64,000 nt of DNA, taken from positions 1,984,001 through 2,048,000 of the forward strand of contig NZ_CP035544.1 in NCBI RefSeq assembly GCF_004139715.1, written 5' to 3'. The position numbers were made by a program, and so were the translations under genes. Numbering within the stretch: position 1 is the stretch's first letter; each line of letters starts with the position of its first letter. The notes below the pieces were generated by a model that worked only from the letters and a program-made list of their open reading frames with translations, was not told the origin of the DNA and did not search any database. Shown piece by piece: positions 1 to 9,227 of this stretch. This DNA comes from Muriicola soli (GTDB taxonomy: Bacteria; Bacteroidota; Bacteroidia; Flavobacteriales; Flavobacteriaceae).

Positions 1-935
1 CCTGAAAGCTTCTTCTACCCTTTTGGCATCTGCAGTTCCGCCAACGTCCAGGAAATTAGCAGGTTCACCTCCGGCCATTTTTATCAGGTCCATGGTCGCC
101 ATCGCCAGACCGGCCCCATTGACCATACATCCTACATTACCATCGAGATCGACGTAGTTTAATCCCACGGCTCTTGCCTCAACCTCTATTGGATTTTCCT
201 CCCTCAAATCTCGCATTTCTGCGTATTGTTTTCTTCTGAATAGGGCATTGTCATCGATGGACACTTTGGCATCAACTGCCATGATCTTGTCATCTGAGGT
301 CTTTAAAACAGGATTGATTTCGAACAAACTCGCATCGCTCTGCTCATAAGCCTTGTATAGCGAAGAAATAAATTTTGTCATTTCCTTGAAGGCCGTCCCT
401 GATAGTCCAAGGTTAAAGGCAATTTTTCGAGCCTGGAATGGGAGCAGGCCTGTGGAAGGATCAACTTCCTCATGGAAAATCAAGTGCGGCGTTTTCTCGG
501 CCACTTCTTCAATATCCATCCACCTTCGGTAGAATACATAATCATGTTACGCCCTTTTGCTCTGTTGAGTAGAACAGAAACGTAAAACTCGCTGGTTTCA
601 CTATCCCCGGGGTAGTATACGTCTTCGGCAACCAGCACCTGGTGCACCTTTTTTCCTTCGGCAGAAGTCTGTGGCGTTACCAGATTCATCCCTATGATAT
701 TTCCGGCGATCTCTTCAACTTCCTTGAGGTTTTTGGCCAGTTTAACTCCACCACCTTTACCTCTTCCTCCTGCGTGGACCTGGGCTTTTATGACATGCCA
801 GGAAGTTCCGGTTTCCTGTGTCAACTGCTTGGCTGCATCTACTGCTTCTTTCGCATTATGCGCTACAATTCCTCTTTGAATGCGTACGCCGAAGCTGGCT
901 AATATTTCCTTTCCCTGGTATTCGTGAAGATTCAT
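1..935 (-). CDS. sucC: Succinyl-CoA ligase beta subunit (partial, frameshifted)
   Basis: ADP/GDP-forming succinyl-CoA synthetase beta subunit of the TCA cycle. The N-terminal part carries the ATP-grasp nucleotide-binding segment KAQVHAGGRGKGGG at residues 50-63. The C-terminal end is cut off by the window edge; about 311 of the usual ~390-400 residues are present. The reading frame breaks after Gly139. Downstream of about position 519 the family sequence continues in another frame (MDIEEVAEKTPHLIFHEEVD, then FEINPVLKTSDD and NFLDVGGTADAKR at the window edge). Adding one base at 519/520 (GGATGG to GGAATGG on the coding strand) restores one open frame. As written, the frame stops at 480. The start at 935 matches the canonical MNLHEYQ N-terminus. 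Identity is certain. The frameshift is probably a sequence error, because loss of this enzyme in an otherwise intact core region would be unusual. Confidence 0.93.
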
Positions 936-1006
936 AAGGTTATTTTAGTGAGTTGATTGCAAAAATAGGAAAGAATGCGGAGTTAACATATTTAAATATC
1001 CGCTTC

Positions 1007-1669
1007 TTATACTTTAAAGTCTTTAAAATCGAGAGGATCAAAATTCCGAAAATGCCCGTTCATTTCTATTAATGCCTTGGTGCGGTCTACTTGCCTTAAA
1101 ACCTTTATGGTCTGATCGAGATGCTTTTTTAGATAGGCAAGTCTTTCACTCTCTCTGGTAATTTGTAACAATTCGTGTTCCTGTTCAAAAGAGAGCCCCA
1201 TCTTATGCGCCAGCATGTAAGGATTAAACTTCTCAGGCGGAATTCTTTCAAAAGGGACACCCATCAAATCATAGAGTTCCTGTATACCGTCCAGGACAAC
1301 TTTCTTGGCTTCTATATCCCCGTCATTGATCGCTTCGAGAAACTTGACAATACCCCCTGCGTATAATTTTCCCTCCATTTCATTATCGAAAGTCATGACC
1401 TGGAAGACTTGTCTCGCCACACAGGTGATATCCATAGAACCGTTTTCGTAGGTGGTAACAACCTCTACCAATTGCACTTCCGTGCCATAGATGATCCTGT
1501 CATTTATATATACAGGTATACCAAAGGTGATGGCTTCCTTTCTGCAATCGTGTATCAGCTCTTTGTAGCGTTCCTCAAAAATGTGCAGGGGTACCGTTTC
1601 CCCTGGAAAAAAGACGGTCTGTAATGGAAAAAAAGGTAGTTTCACGGATGTATTTTCGTAAAAATACAA
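1007..1669 (-). CDS. Lon N-terminal (substrate-binding) domain protein
   Basis: A 220-residue cytoplasmic protein consisting only of a Lon N-terminal-like (PUA-like) domain plus a helical tail, without the AAA+ ATPase or Ser-Lys protease parts of Lon. The family motif is plain at residues 11-38: LPFFPLQTVFFPGE followed by PLHIFEERYKELI. The second half (about 120-200) is predicted helical and charged. Stand-alone Lon-N proteins are common in Bacteroidota and their role is not established. It lies downstream of sucC on the same strand orientation but is separated from it by about 70 bp, and is divergent from lysA. Domain assignment is firm, function unknown. Confidence 0.85.
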   Translation of the reverse strand: MYFYENTSVKLPFFPLQTVFFPGETVPLHIFEERYKELIHDCRKEAITFGIPVYINDRIIYGTEVQLVEVVTTYENGSMDITCVARQVFQVMTFDNEMEGKLYAGGIVKFLEAINDGDIEAKKVVLDGIQELYDLMGVPFERIPPEKFNPYMLAHKMGLSFEQEHELLQITRESERLAYLKKHLDQTIKVLRQVDRTKALIEMNGHFRNFDPLDFKDFKV

Positions 1670-1730
1670 AGTGCAATGCTCCGTAGCAAGCAGAAAGCGG
1701 AGAGATTATTGTTTCAAATATAACTTTTTG

Positions 1731-1763
1731 TTGTATTTTTCTAATTAAACTGATTTATTTTTG
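1731..1763 (+). promoter_or_regulatory. Candidate Bacteroidota promoter for lysA
   Basis: TTG at 1731-1733 and TATTTTTG at 1756-1763 fit the flavobacterial TTG / TAnnTTTG promoter pattern with a 22-base spacer. The -7 box lies 44 bases before the lysA start in an AT-rich divergent intergenic region. Assigned by pattern only. Confidence 0.5.
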
Positions 1764-1807
1764 TGTGATGCATTGAAGTAGAGTAGTTTTACCTCAAACA
1801 CGCTTTT

Positions 1808-3049
1808 ATGAAGAATACAGATCTCATTGCCATTGCTGAAGAATACGGTGCCCCTGTTTACGTTTATAACGCTGATAAGATCATTTCACAGTTCAACAGA
1901 CTTTCCAACGCCTTTTCCGATGTTCCCAATTTAAAATTGAACTACGCAGCCAAGGCTTTGTCAAACATTAGTGTATTGAGATTGATGAACAGTCTTGGGA
2001 GTGGACTCGATACTGTGTCTATCCAAGAGGTTCAATTAGGCTTACTCGCGGGTTTTGCACCAGAAGACATCATCTACACCCCAAACGGTGTCTCCCTGGA
2101 GGAGATCGAAGAGGCAACACAACTTGGAGTTCGTATCAATATTGACAACTTGTCTATTCTGGAGCAGTTTGGGACAAAGCACCCCCATGTGCCAGTTTGT
2201 ATCAGAATCAATCCGCACGTCATGGCGGGCGGTAATTCAAAAATATCGGTAGGTCATATCGATTCGAAATTCGGGATCAGCATCCATCAGATTCCGCATC
2301 TGTTGAGGATTGTAGAATTGACCAAAATGAATATCAATGGGATTCACATGCATACCGGAAGTGATATTCTTGACATTGATGTCTTTCTATATGCCTCAGA
2401 AATTCTTTTTGAAACCGCAAGGAATTTCACGGACCTGGAATTTATTGATTTTGGGAGTGGCTTTAAAGTCCCTTATAAAGAAGGTGACATACAAACCAAT
2501 ATCGAAGAATTAGGACAGAAGCTCGGAGGAAGATTTAAAGAATTTTGCAAGGAATACGGCAGGGACCTTACGCTCGCCTTTGAGCCGGGTAAATTCCTTG
2601 TCAGTGAAGCAGGATCATTCCTCGCGAGAGTGAATGTAGTAAAGCAAACCACATCAACTGTTTTTGCCAGTGTAGACTCCGGATTTAACCACTTTATCCG
2701 TCCGATGCTCTACGGGGCTTCCCACGAGATTGTCAATATATCCAATCCCGAAGGCAGGGAAAGGTATTATTCAGTTGTGGGATATATTTGTGAAACAGAT
2801 ACTTTTGCCAATAACCGAAGAATCAGTGAAATTACAGAGGGAGATCTCTTGTGTTTTAGAAACGCAGGAGCCTACTGTTTTACCATGGCCAGTAATTATA
2901 ATTCGAGGTACCGCCCGGCCGAAGTATTATGGTACAAAGGGCATTCGCATCTAATCAGGGCGAGGGAAACTTTTGAGGATATCGTGAGAAATCAGGTGGA
3001 CCACTCGGGTCTTTTTCAGCCCAGGGCAGATCAAGTTATCGCCAAGTGA
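1808..3049 (+). CDS. lysA: Diaminopimelate decarboxylase
   Basis: PLP-dependent fold-type III decarboxylase converting meso-diaminopimelate to L-lysine, the last step of lysine biosynthesis. It has 413 residues, normal for the family. Visible landmarks are the PLP lysine in LNYAAKALSN (Lys49), the barrel motif GHIDSKFGIS, the phosphate-binding and substrate-side segment IHMHTGSDI, FEPGKFLVSEAG, and the substrate-specificity loop ICETDTF around residue 328, where the family cysteine-glutamate pair is present. The start at 1808 gives the expected short N-terminal arm. It stands alone, transcribed away from the Lon-N gene, with a candidate TAnnTTTG promoter at 1731-1763. A carboxynorspermidine decarboxylase is the nearest alternative, but the length and CE motif favour lysA. 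Confidence 0.93.
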   Translation: MKNTDLIAIAEEYGAPVYVYNADKIISQFNRLSNAFSDVPNLKLNYAAKALSNISVLRLMNSLGSGLDTVSIQEVQLGLLAGFAPEDIIYTPNGVSLEEIEEATQLGVRINIDNLSILEQFGTKHPHVPVCIRINPHVMAGGNSKISVGHIDSKFGISIHQIPHLLRIVELTKMNINGIHMHTGSDILDIDVFLYASEILFETARNFTDLEFIDFGSGFKVPYKEGDIQTNIEELGQKLGGRFKEFCKEYGRDLTLAFEPGKFLVSEAGSFLARVNVVKQTTSTVFASVDSGFNHFIRPMLYGASHEIVNISNPEGRERYYSVVGYICETDTFANNRRISEITEGDLLCFRNAGAYCFTMASNYNSRYRPAEVLWYKGHSHLIRARETFEDIVRNQVDHSGLFQPRADQVIAK

Positions 3050-3150
3050 TGTCTGACTCCATGGGCTTTCCAGCTCTGAATTAAAATAAAGGAGCTACAA
3101 ATTCGTTATTTTAATGAAAGAAATACGACTATTTGTGAAAAGTATCACCT

Positions 3151-3684
3151 ATGAAAAAGAAATACATCTCCCTTTTTATATTTACCCTGCTCTTCTTCCT
3201 GGGAAGTAACGTACATAAATTAAGTGCTCAGCAGGTAGAATGGTTAAGCTGGCAGGAAGCTACCGAACTGGCCAGGACCGATACCAATCCCAAAAAGGTT
3301 TTTATCGATGTGTATACCGACTGGTGTGGATGGTGCAAACGAATGGATAAGGACACCTTTCAAAATCCACAGGTAGCCGCGTATATGAATGAGAATTTTT
3401 ATATGGTAAAAATGGATGGCGAAGGAAAGGAACCTATAGAATTCAAAGGAAAGACGTATACTTATGTGCCTTCAGGAAGAAGGGGATACCACCAATTTGC
3501 CGCAGCTTTGCTTAAGGGAAGATTAAGCTATCCCACTGTTGTCTTTCTGGATGAAGAGCTCAATATGCTTTCCCCTGTCCCAGGCTACCAAAAGCCCGGA
3601 CCCTTTCTAAATATTGCGCGGTACTTTGGAGAAGACATCTATAAAGAATTAGATTGGAAAACGTATAGCGGACAAAGCAAATAA
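3151..3684 (+). CDS. Secreted thioredoxin-fold protein (CGWC)
   Basis: A 177-residue protein with a hydrophobic N-terminal signal segment (about residues 4-24, ending near LSAQ), so probably periplasmic. The mature part is a thioredoxin fold of the thioredoxin_7/DUF255-like type: KVFIDVYTDWCGWCKRMDKD with active-site cysteines at residues 59 and 62, and the cis-proline segment LSYPTVVFLDE later on. A CGWC active site suggests disulfide reduction or exchange in the envelope; the substrate cannot be read from the sequence. It converges on guaB with only six bases between the stop codons and is about 100 bp downstream of lysA, probably a separate transcription unit. Confidence 0.82.
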   Translation: MKKKYISLFIFTLLFFLGSNVHKLSAQQVEWLSWQEATELARTDTNPKKVFIDVYTDWCGWCKRMDKDTFQNPQVAAYMNENFYMVKMDGEGKEPIEFKGKTYTYVPSGRRGYHQFAAALLKGRLSYPTVVFLDEELNMLSPVPGYQKPGPFLNIARYFGEDIYKELDWKTYSGQSK

Positions 3685-3690
3685 GCTTTA

Positions 3691-5163
3691 TTACCTGCTG
3701 TAATTAGGAGATTCCTTAGTTATCGTCACATGATGAGGATGACTCTCCGTGATACCACTACTGGTTATTTTCACAAACTTGCCCTTGTCCTGCAAGGCTG
3801 CAATGTCTTTTGCTCCACAGTAACCCATCCCGGCTCTTAGCCCGCCTACAAACTGGTGGATGCTCTCGAAGAGATCGCCTTTGTAAGGGACCCTTCCAAC
3901 AATTCCTTCCGGGACTAATTTTTTAATATCGTCTTCCACGTCCTGAAAGTATCGGTCCTTGCTGCCTTGTTTCATCGCCTCAACTGACCCCATCCCCCTG
4001 TACGACTTAAATTTCCGGCCCTCGTAAATGATCGTTTCTCCAGGAGATTCCTTGGTTCCGGCGAGTAGTGATCCCAGCATCACAGTATCTGCTCCAGCGG
4101 CCAGGGCCTTGGGAATGTCACCTGTATATCGGATACCTCCGTCAGCAATGACCGGCACGCCGCTCCCCTTTATAGCAGCAGCAACTTCAAGTACTGCAGA
4201 AAATTGCGGAAAGCCAACACCGGCAATAATCCTTGTGGTACAAATTGACCCCGGACCTATTCCCACTTTTACCGCATCTGCTCCGGCTTCAACCAGATAT
4301 TTTGCTGCATCTCCGGTGGCAATGTTTCCTACGATCACATCCAGGCTTGGAAACTTTGCCTTCACTTCTTTTAATACCTTAATCACTCCTTTGGAATGCC
4401 CGTGAGCGGTATCGATAACAACTGCATCCACTCCCGATTTAACAAGAGCAGCGGTACGCTCCAGAGCATCTGCTGTGACCCCAATGGCCGCGGCAACCCT
4501 AAGTCTGCCGTATTGATCTTTGTTCGCAATGGGTTTTTGGGTGAGTTTAGTGATATCCCTAAAGGTGATTAATCCCACCAGTTTGTTGTCCTTGTTGATC
4601 ACAGGTAATTTTTCAATCTTATTAGCCTGTAGTATGTCCTCAGCCTGATCTAATGAGGTCCCCTCGGCAACGGTTACCAGGTTTTTATAGGTCATTACCT
4701 CTGAAATTGGTCTTTCGTTATTTTTTTCAAAACGAAGGTCCCTGTTGGTAACTATGCCTATAAGCTTCTGATCCTGATCTACAATCGGAATTCCCCCAAT
4801 GCTGTGTTCCCTCATGTTTGCCTTGGCATCCTTCACCAAAGCATCCTTAGGTAGAGTCACCGGGTCTAGGATCATACCGCTTTCTGCCCGCTTTACTTTT
4901 CTGATCTTCACAGCCTGATCGGCAATACTCATATTCTTGTGCAGAACTCCAATACCTCCCTCCCGTGCCATTGCAATTGCCATTTTGGATTCTGTTACAG
5001 TATCCATGGCTGCTGAAACTATCGGGATATTGATGGTAATATTCCTGGTGAACTTCGTCTGTATATTGACGTCACGAGGCAGAACTTCAGAAAAGGCGGG
5101 AACTAAGAGTACGTCGTCATAAGTGAGACCTTCTCCAAGAATTTTATTGAGGTGGGCTTCCAT
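3691..5163 (-). CDS. guaB: IMP dehydrogenase
   Basis: Oxidises IMP to XMP with NAD+, the committed step of GMP synthesis. Starting at 5163 (MEAHLNKILGEGLTYDDVLL) gives 490 residues, the standard length; an upstream in-frame ATG at 5217 would add 18 unconserved residues and is rejected. The beta/alpha barrel is interrupted by two CBS domains (roughly residues 95-205). The catalytic loop GPGSICTTRIIAGVG puts the thioimidate cysteine near residue 308, and the flap motif YRGMGSVEAMKQGSKDRYF is complete. The gene converges with the thioredoxin gene and is divergent from the TonB receptor. All key motifs are intact. Confidence 0.97.
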   Translation of the reverse strand: MEAHLNKILGEGLTYDDVLLVPAFSEVLPRDVNIQTKFTRNITINIPIVSAAMDTVTESKMAIAMAREGGIGVLHKNMSIADQAVKIRKVKRAESGMILDPVTLPKDALVKDAKANMREHSIGGIPIVDQDQKLIGIVTNRDLRFEKNNERPISEVMTYKNLVTVAEGTSLDQAEDILQANKIEKLPVINKDNKLVGLITFRDITKLTQKPIANKDQYGRLRVAAAIGVTADALERTAALVKSGVDAVVIDTAHGHSKGVIKVLKEVKAKFPSLDVIVGNIATGDAAKYLVEAGADAVKVGIGPGSICTTRIIAGVGFPQFSAVLEVAAAIKGSGVPVIADGGIRYTGDIPKALAAGADTVMLGSLLAGTKESPGETIIYEGRKFKSYRGMGSVEAMKQGSKDRYFQDVEDDIKKLVPEGIVGRVPYKGDLFESIHQFVGGLRAGMGYCGAKDIAALQDKGKFVKITSSGITESHPHHVTITKESPNYSR

Positions 5164-5299
5164 GCAATTAGGGATTAATTGCGGGCAAATATACGCATTA
5201 TTTTTTACGGTCTGCATCCTATACTGAGAGGATTATATGTCTCCGGTAAACAAACCGTTTTGACCTAACTGTTTGATAGAGAAAACTTCATGTATTTTT

Positions 5300-5320
5300 T
5301 ATTTAGAAATAATCTAAATA
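5300..5320. promoter_or_regulatory. Perfect inverted repeat, candidate metal-regulator operator
   Basis: TATTTAGA-AATAA-TCTAAATA: 8-bp perfect arms around a 5-bp centre. It sits just upstream of the expected -33 region of a TAATTTTG -7-like box (5347-5354) driving the FecA-like TonB receptor. TTAG/CTAA half-sites resemble DtxR/IdeR-type iron boxes, so iron-responsive control is a reasonable inference but unproven. Confidence 0.5.
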
Positions 5321-5375
5321 GGTTTTTTAATTTCAAATATTGTTTCTAATTTTGCCCACTCAACACGAATTATTT

Positions 5376-5392
5376 TTAATTAGTCTAATTAA
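5376..5392. promoter_or_regulatory. Second perfect palindrome adjoining the receptor start codon
   Basis: TTAATTAG-T-CTAATTAA: 8-bp arms around a single base, ending two bases before the ATG at 5394. It lies downstream of the -7-like box at 5347-5354, where bound protein or RNA folding could block transcription or ribosome access. It shares the TTAG/CTAA half-site character of the repeat at 5300-5320. Confidence 0.45.
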
Positions 5393-5393
5393 G

Positions 5394-7625
5394 ATGAACC
5401 AGAAGATTTTTCTCTTTGTTGCCCTGTTTACAGGATGTTTCCTCCATGCGCAATCTAAGGACTCCCTGCTAAGGGTTAAGGATACCAGCCTTATACAGCT
5501 GGATGAAGTAGTACTGTCTGCCAACGTTATTCTCGGCAGTAAATACCAGGCCAAGAACAGAACCGGATCGGCCTATTACATTTCACCACAGGAATTGGAA
5601 ACTTTCAATTATACAGATATTAATCGCGTATTGCGCTCTGTTCCCGGAGTATCAATATACGAAGAAGACGGTTTCGGGCTTCGTCCCAATATCAGCCTCA
5701 GAGGAACTTCCCCTGAAAGGAGTGCTAAAATTACGCTGATGGAGGATGGAATATTGATTGCCCCGGCCCCTTACAGTGCCCCTGCCGCATATTATTTCCC
5801 TTCTGTTGCCCGCATGCAGGCCGTAGAGATCCTCAAAGGGAGCAGTCAGGTGCAATATGGCCCCTTTACTACGGGGGGAGCCATTAATATGCTTTCCACA
5901 GAAATACCGGACGATTTCAGTGCTTTTTTAGCTGCCTCATACGGAAATTACAACAGCGGCCGTCTACATGCCAAAATTGGGGACTCCAAAGAACGCTTCG
6001 GATACATGGTTGAATATCTCAACTTTAATTCTGATGGGTTTAAAGATCTGGACAACGGTGGGAATACAGGTTTCGACAAGAATGATCTGGTGGCTAAATT
6101 CAGGGTCAACACTTCAGAATCCGCATCTCTTCAACAAGTACTGGAATTCAAATTCCAGTATTCGGATGAAACCTCCAATGAAACTTATTTAGGCCTATCC
6201 GAAGAAGATTTCGAAGCAACTCCCTTCAGGAGATACGCAAGTGGCCAGGAAGACGTGATGGTCAATGACCACAAACAGTTTTTAATTACACATATTCTGG
6301 CATTCAGTGATAACTTTCACATCACTACCAATGCTTATTACAATGGATTCAATAGGAATTGGTACAAACTCGATGCCGTTACCTTAAACGGAGACCGAAG
6401 AGGTATTTCCGGGATTTTGGCAGATCCTGCCGGAAATTCAGAGTACTTTGATGTAATCACCGGTGCAGTAAACAGTCCGGATGATGCCTTATTGGTAAAG
6501 GCAAATAACAGAGCGTATACATCCAAAGGCCTGCAAACCAAACTGGACTACCATTGGTCAGGAGAAAACACCTTCCACGATCTGGAGATCGGACTTCGAT
6601 ATCACTTCGATGAGGAAGACCGTTTTCAATGGGTTGACGGCTATAGTATCAATGAGGGCAATATGCTCCGTACAACAGCAGCTACCCGTGGAACAGATGC
6701 CAACAGGATCAGTGATGCAACTGCCTTTGCGTCTTTTGCCCTCTATAAATTCAAATACAAGAATTTAACTCTGACGCCCGGATTGAGATATGAAAATATT
6801 ACTCTGGGAAGGGCCGACTTTGGTTCTAATGACGTTAACAGAGAAGGTACAGAGCTATCGACCAGGGAAAACCGGACTGACGTATGGATTCCAGGGATGG
6901 GCTTTAACTATAATTTTAACAACATATCCGTTTTCGGAGGCATCCACAAAGGATTTTCGCCTCCTACAAGTCGGGAGGATGAGCAAGCTGAAAAAAGCAT
7001 CAATTTTGAATTAGGATCCCGGTTCACCCTGGGCGGAATCTCTGGTGAGATCGTGGGCTTCTTTAATGATTACAGTAACTTATTGGGTAGTGACCTTGCC
7101 GCCACCGGTGGAACCGGAAGTCTGGAACAATTCAATGCCGGGGAAGTCAATGTACAGGGCTTGGAAATTCTTTTGAATTACGATTTTTTACCCGCGGAGA
7201 GTTCTTTTAAACTGCCATTGACATTTTCCTATACCTATACGGATACAGAGTTCCAAAGCAATTTCGACAGTGCAGAAGATATCTGGGGGGAAGTCGTCGT
7301 AGGAGATGAATTACCCTATATCTCCAAGCACCAATTCAATACCATTCTTTCCCTTGAACACGAAAAGTTTAACGTGAATTTAAGCGGCCGATACAATGGT
7401 GAATTCAGAACCCTCGCCGGGCAAGGTGCTATTCCGGAGGGAGAAAAAGTTCCATCCAATTTTATTTTGGATTTGGCAGGTGCATATCACATCAATCCAA
7501 ACGCAAGTATCACCCTCAACGCGATCAATATTCTAGACGAAGAATACGCGGTTTCCAGAGTACCTGCAGGTCTTAGGCCCGGGCACCCCTTTGGAGCATA
7601 TTTAGGGGTGAGATTACAGTACTAA
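5394..7625 (+). CDS. TonB-dependent outer-membrane receptor (FecA-like)
   Basis: A 743-residue outer-membrane active transporter. From the chosen ATG at 5394 it has a clean signal peptide (MNQKIFLFVALFTGCFLHAQ); an upstream ATG at 5340 would bury the signal and is rejected. A TonB-box-like stretch (QLDEVVLSA) precedes the plug domain (about 55-170, with YISPQELETFNYTDINRVLRS and LRGTSPERSAKITLMEDG), then a 22-strand-type barrel ending in an aromatic residue (YLGVRLQY). It lacks the carboxypeptidase-like N-terminal domain of SusC proteins, and plug wording such as GVSIYEEDGFGLRPNI matches ferric-citrate/siderophore receptors. The substrate is inferred, supported by iron-box-like palindromes at 5300-5320 and 5376-5392. 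Confidence 0.87.
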   Translation: MNQKIFLFVALFTGCFLHAQSKDSLLRVKDTSLIQLDEVVLSANVILGSKYQAKNRTGSAYYISPQELETFNYTDINRVLRSVPGVSIYEEDGFGLRPNISLRGTSPERSAKITLMEDGILIAPAPYSAPAAYYFPSVARMQAVEILKGSSQVQYGPFTTGGAINMLSTEIPDDFSAFLAASYGNYNSGRLHAKIGDSKERFGYMVEYLNFNSDGFKDLDNGGNTGFDKNDLVAKFRVNTSESASLQQVLEFKFQYSDETSNETYLGLSEEDFEATPFRRYASGQEDVMVNDHKQFLITHILAFSDNFHITTNAYYNGFNRNWYKLDAVTLNGDRRGISGILADPAGNSEYFDVITGAVNSPDDALLVKANNRAYTSKGLQTKLDYHWSGENTFHDLEIGLRYHFDEEDRFQWVDGYSINEGNMLRTTAATRGTDANRISDATAFASFALYKFKYKNLTLTPGLRYENITLGRADFGSNDVNREGTELSTRENRTDVWIPGMGFNYNFNNISVFGGIHKGFSPPTSREDEQAEKSINFELGSRFTLGGISGEIVGFFNDYSNLLGSDLAATGGTGSLEQFNAGEVNVQGLEILLNYDFLPAESSFKLPLTFSYTYTDTEFQSNFDSAEDIWGEVVVGDELPYISKHQFNTILSLEHEKFNVNLSGRYNGEFRTLAGQGAIPEGEKVPSNFILDLAGAYHINPNASITLNAINILDEEYAVSRVPAGLRPGHPFGAYLGVRLQY

Positions 7626-7634
7626 CTTACGTAA

Positions 7635-8510
7635 CTAATGGTATTCTGAGAATAATTGGGTAGCGCGATTATGGGCCGCTTCAAAGGCGGTCCAGCTCAC
7701 CCCGGTTAGGGCTTTTACAGCTGTAAAATAAGACATCATTTTTTCTGTGGGCATATTTCCCGTGAGCTCATCCTTCGCCATAGGACATCCGCCAAAACCT
7801 TGAATTGCACCATCATATCTGCGGCATCCGGCCTTATACGCTGCATCAATTTTCTCGTGCCAACGGTTGGGTGTCGTATGTAAATGAGCTCCGAATTCAA
7901 CCGCCGGGTATGCCGGAATTAAATGGGAAAAGAGATAGGTAATGTTTTCAGGTGTGGAAGTTCCAACAGTATCTGATAGCGATAAAATATTCACCCCCAT
8001 GGTAATAAGTTTCTCGGTCCATTCGGCAACTATATCTACATCCCAGGGATCACCATAGGGATTTCCGAAGCCCATAGATATATAGACCACTACTTCCTTA
8101 TCGTGATTTGAGGCGATCTCAAGTATCTCTTTCAGAATCTCAGTAGACTGGGCAATGGTTTTATGTGTGTTTCGCATTTGGAAATTCTCCGAAATAGAAA
8201 AGGGATAGCCCAGATAATCAATAGTTTCAAAATTTGAAGCATCCTGAGCCCCCCTGACATTAGCTACAATGGACAGTAATTTTGAGGAAGTCCCATCTAG
8301 CTTAAGCCCCTCGAGCACCTCAGACGTATCTGCCATCTGAGGAATCGCTTTGGGAGAGACAAAACTGCCAAAGTCGATCGTGTGAAAACCACATCCCAGC
8401 AAGGCCTGGATGTATTTGATCTTCTCCCGGGTAGGGATAAAGTCTTTGATCCCCTGCATGGCATCGCGGGGACACTCAATGATCTTCACCTTTTCAATAG
8501 CGCTTTCCAT
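7635..8510 (-). CDS. Hydroxymethylglutaryl-CoA lyase
   Basis: Cleaves HMG-CoA to acetoacetate and acetyl-CoA, the last step of leucine breakdown. At 291 residues it is a TIM-barrel enzyme of the HMGL-like family. The N-terminal metal and substrate segment IIECPRDAMQGIKDFIPT replaces the more usual EVGPRDGLQ wording but keeps the Pro-Arg-Asp core. The metal-binding HLH of GAHLHTTPN is present, and the C-terminal catalytic loop QGFGGCPMAKDELTGNMPTE carries the essential cysteine at about residue 242 and the conserved terminal Asn. It is convergent with the TonB receptor and upstream of a LysE-type gene on the same strand (27-bp gap). A related homocitrate-type enzyme is less likely because of the GGCP loop. 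Confidence 0.9.
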   Translation of the reverse strand: MESAIEKVKIIECPRDAMQGIKDFIPTREKIKYIQALLGCGFHTIDFGSFVSPKAIPQMADTSEVLEGLKLDGTSSKLLSIVANVRGAQDASNFETIDYLGYPFSISENFQMRNTHKTIAQSTEILKEILEIASNHDKEVVVYISMGFGNPYGDPWDVDIVAEWTEKLITMGVNILSLSDTVGTSTPENITYLFSHLIPAYPAVEFGAHLHTTPNRWHEKIDAAYKAGCRRYDGAIQGFGGCPMAKDELTGNMPTEKMMSYFTAVKALTGVSWTAFEAAHNRATQLFSEYH

Positions 8511-8537
8511 TTCGGGATGTATTCTTCAAAATTACCA

Positions 8538-9164
8538 TTATTTATACGATAATAACAGGTAAAGACCAATCCCGGTGAATACTAATATTTGCAGCCATTT
8601 TAAGACCCATGGGGCTTTAGGATGTGTTTGAAGGTATCCCGAAATTGAACCTGCCAGCAGTGCTATAAGTGAAAAAACGAGGAATGATATCAACATAAAA
8701 AGAAAGCCGAGGACATAGAATTGTATAGTCGTGTTCAGAAATGTGCTGAAGAGAAAACCGGGAAAAAAAGCCAGGAAAAAAATGGTGACTTTTGGATTGA
8801 GCACGTTCATAATAAATCCCTGCCTGAACAATTGTCCCAGCGATTTTTTCGGACTTTGATTGAGGTCGATTCTCAATTCTGCGGAAGCTCGCCAAACTCT
8901 GAACGCCAGATAGAACAAATAGAGAGCCCCCAACAACTTGATGGTATAAAATAACATGGGATTCAGACTGATAATAGCCGAAATACCAAAAGCCAGCAAG
9001 GTAGTATGGACCAGGCATCCCGAGATAAGGCCGGCAGTAGTAGCCAACCCGTATTTTTTTCCATTTACAATACTTTGCGTAAGCACGTAAATATTATCAG
9101 GGCCAGGAAAAATGGCCAGAGAAGCTGTTGCCAGAGCAAATGCCCATAATATCTCGTAATTCAT
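8538..9164 (-). CDS. LysE/RhtB family amino-acid exporter
   Basis: A 208-residue inner-membrane protein with about six hydrophobic segments. The family hallmark near residues 18-45, FPGPDNIYVLTQSIVNGKKYGLATTAGLISGCLVH, matches the LysE/RhtB signature PGP-x-N-x-G-x-x-G. A second conserved stretch, QGFIMNVLNPKVTIFFLAFFPGF, is also typical (NPK motif). Members export lysine, homoserine, threonine or related metabolites; the substrate cannot be told from sequence. It is the first gene of a two-gene run with the HMG-CoA lyase. Confidence 0.88.
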   Translation of the reverse strand: MNYEILWAFALATASLAIFPGPDNIYVLTQSIVNGKKYGLATTAGLISGCLVHTTLLAFGISAIISLNPMLFYTIKLLGALYLFYLAFRVWRASAELRIDLNQSPKKSLGQLFRQGFIMNVLNPKVTIFFLAFFPGFLFSTFLNTTIQFYVLGFLFMLISFLVFSLIALLAGSISGYLQTHPKAPWVLKWLQILVFTGIGLYLLLSYK

Positions 9165-9227
9165 CTCCTCTACTAATATTGTAGTTCAAACAAACGTACA
9201 TTTTTATATATTACAAAAAATTATCCC

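Noticed and set aside
4028-4405. Long frame opposite guaB
   Set aside because: It is the complement of conserved IMP dehydrogenase codons with no family signal of its own.
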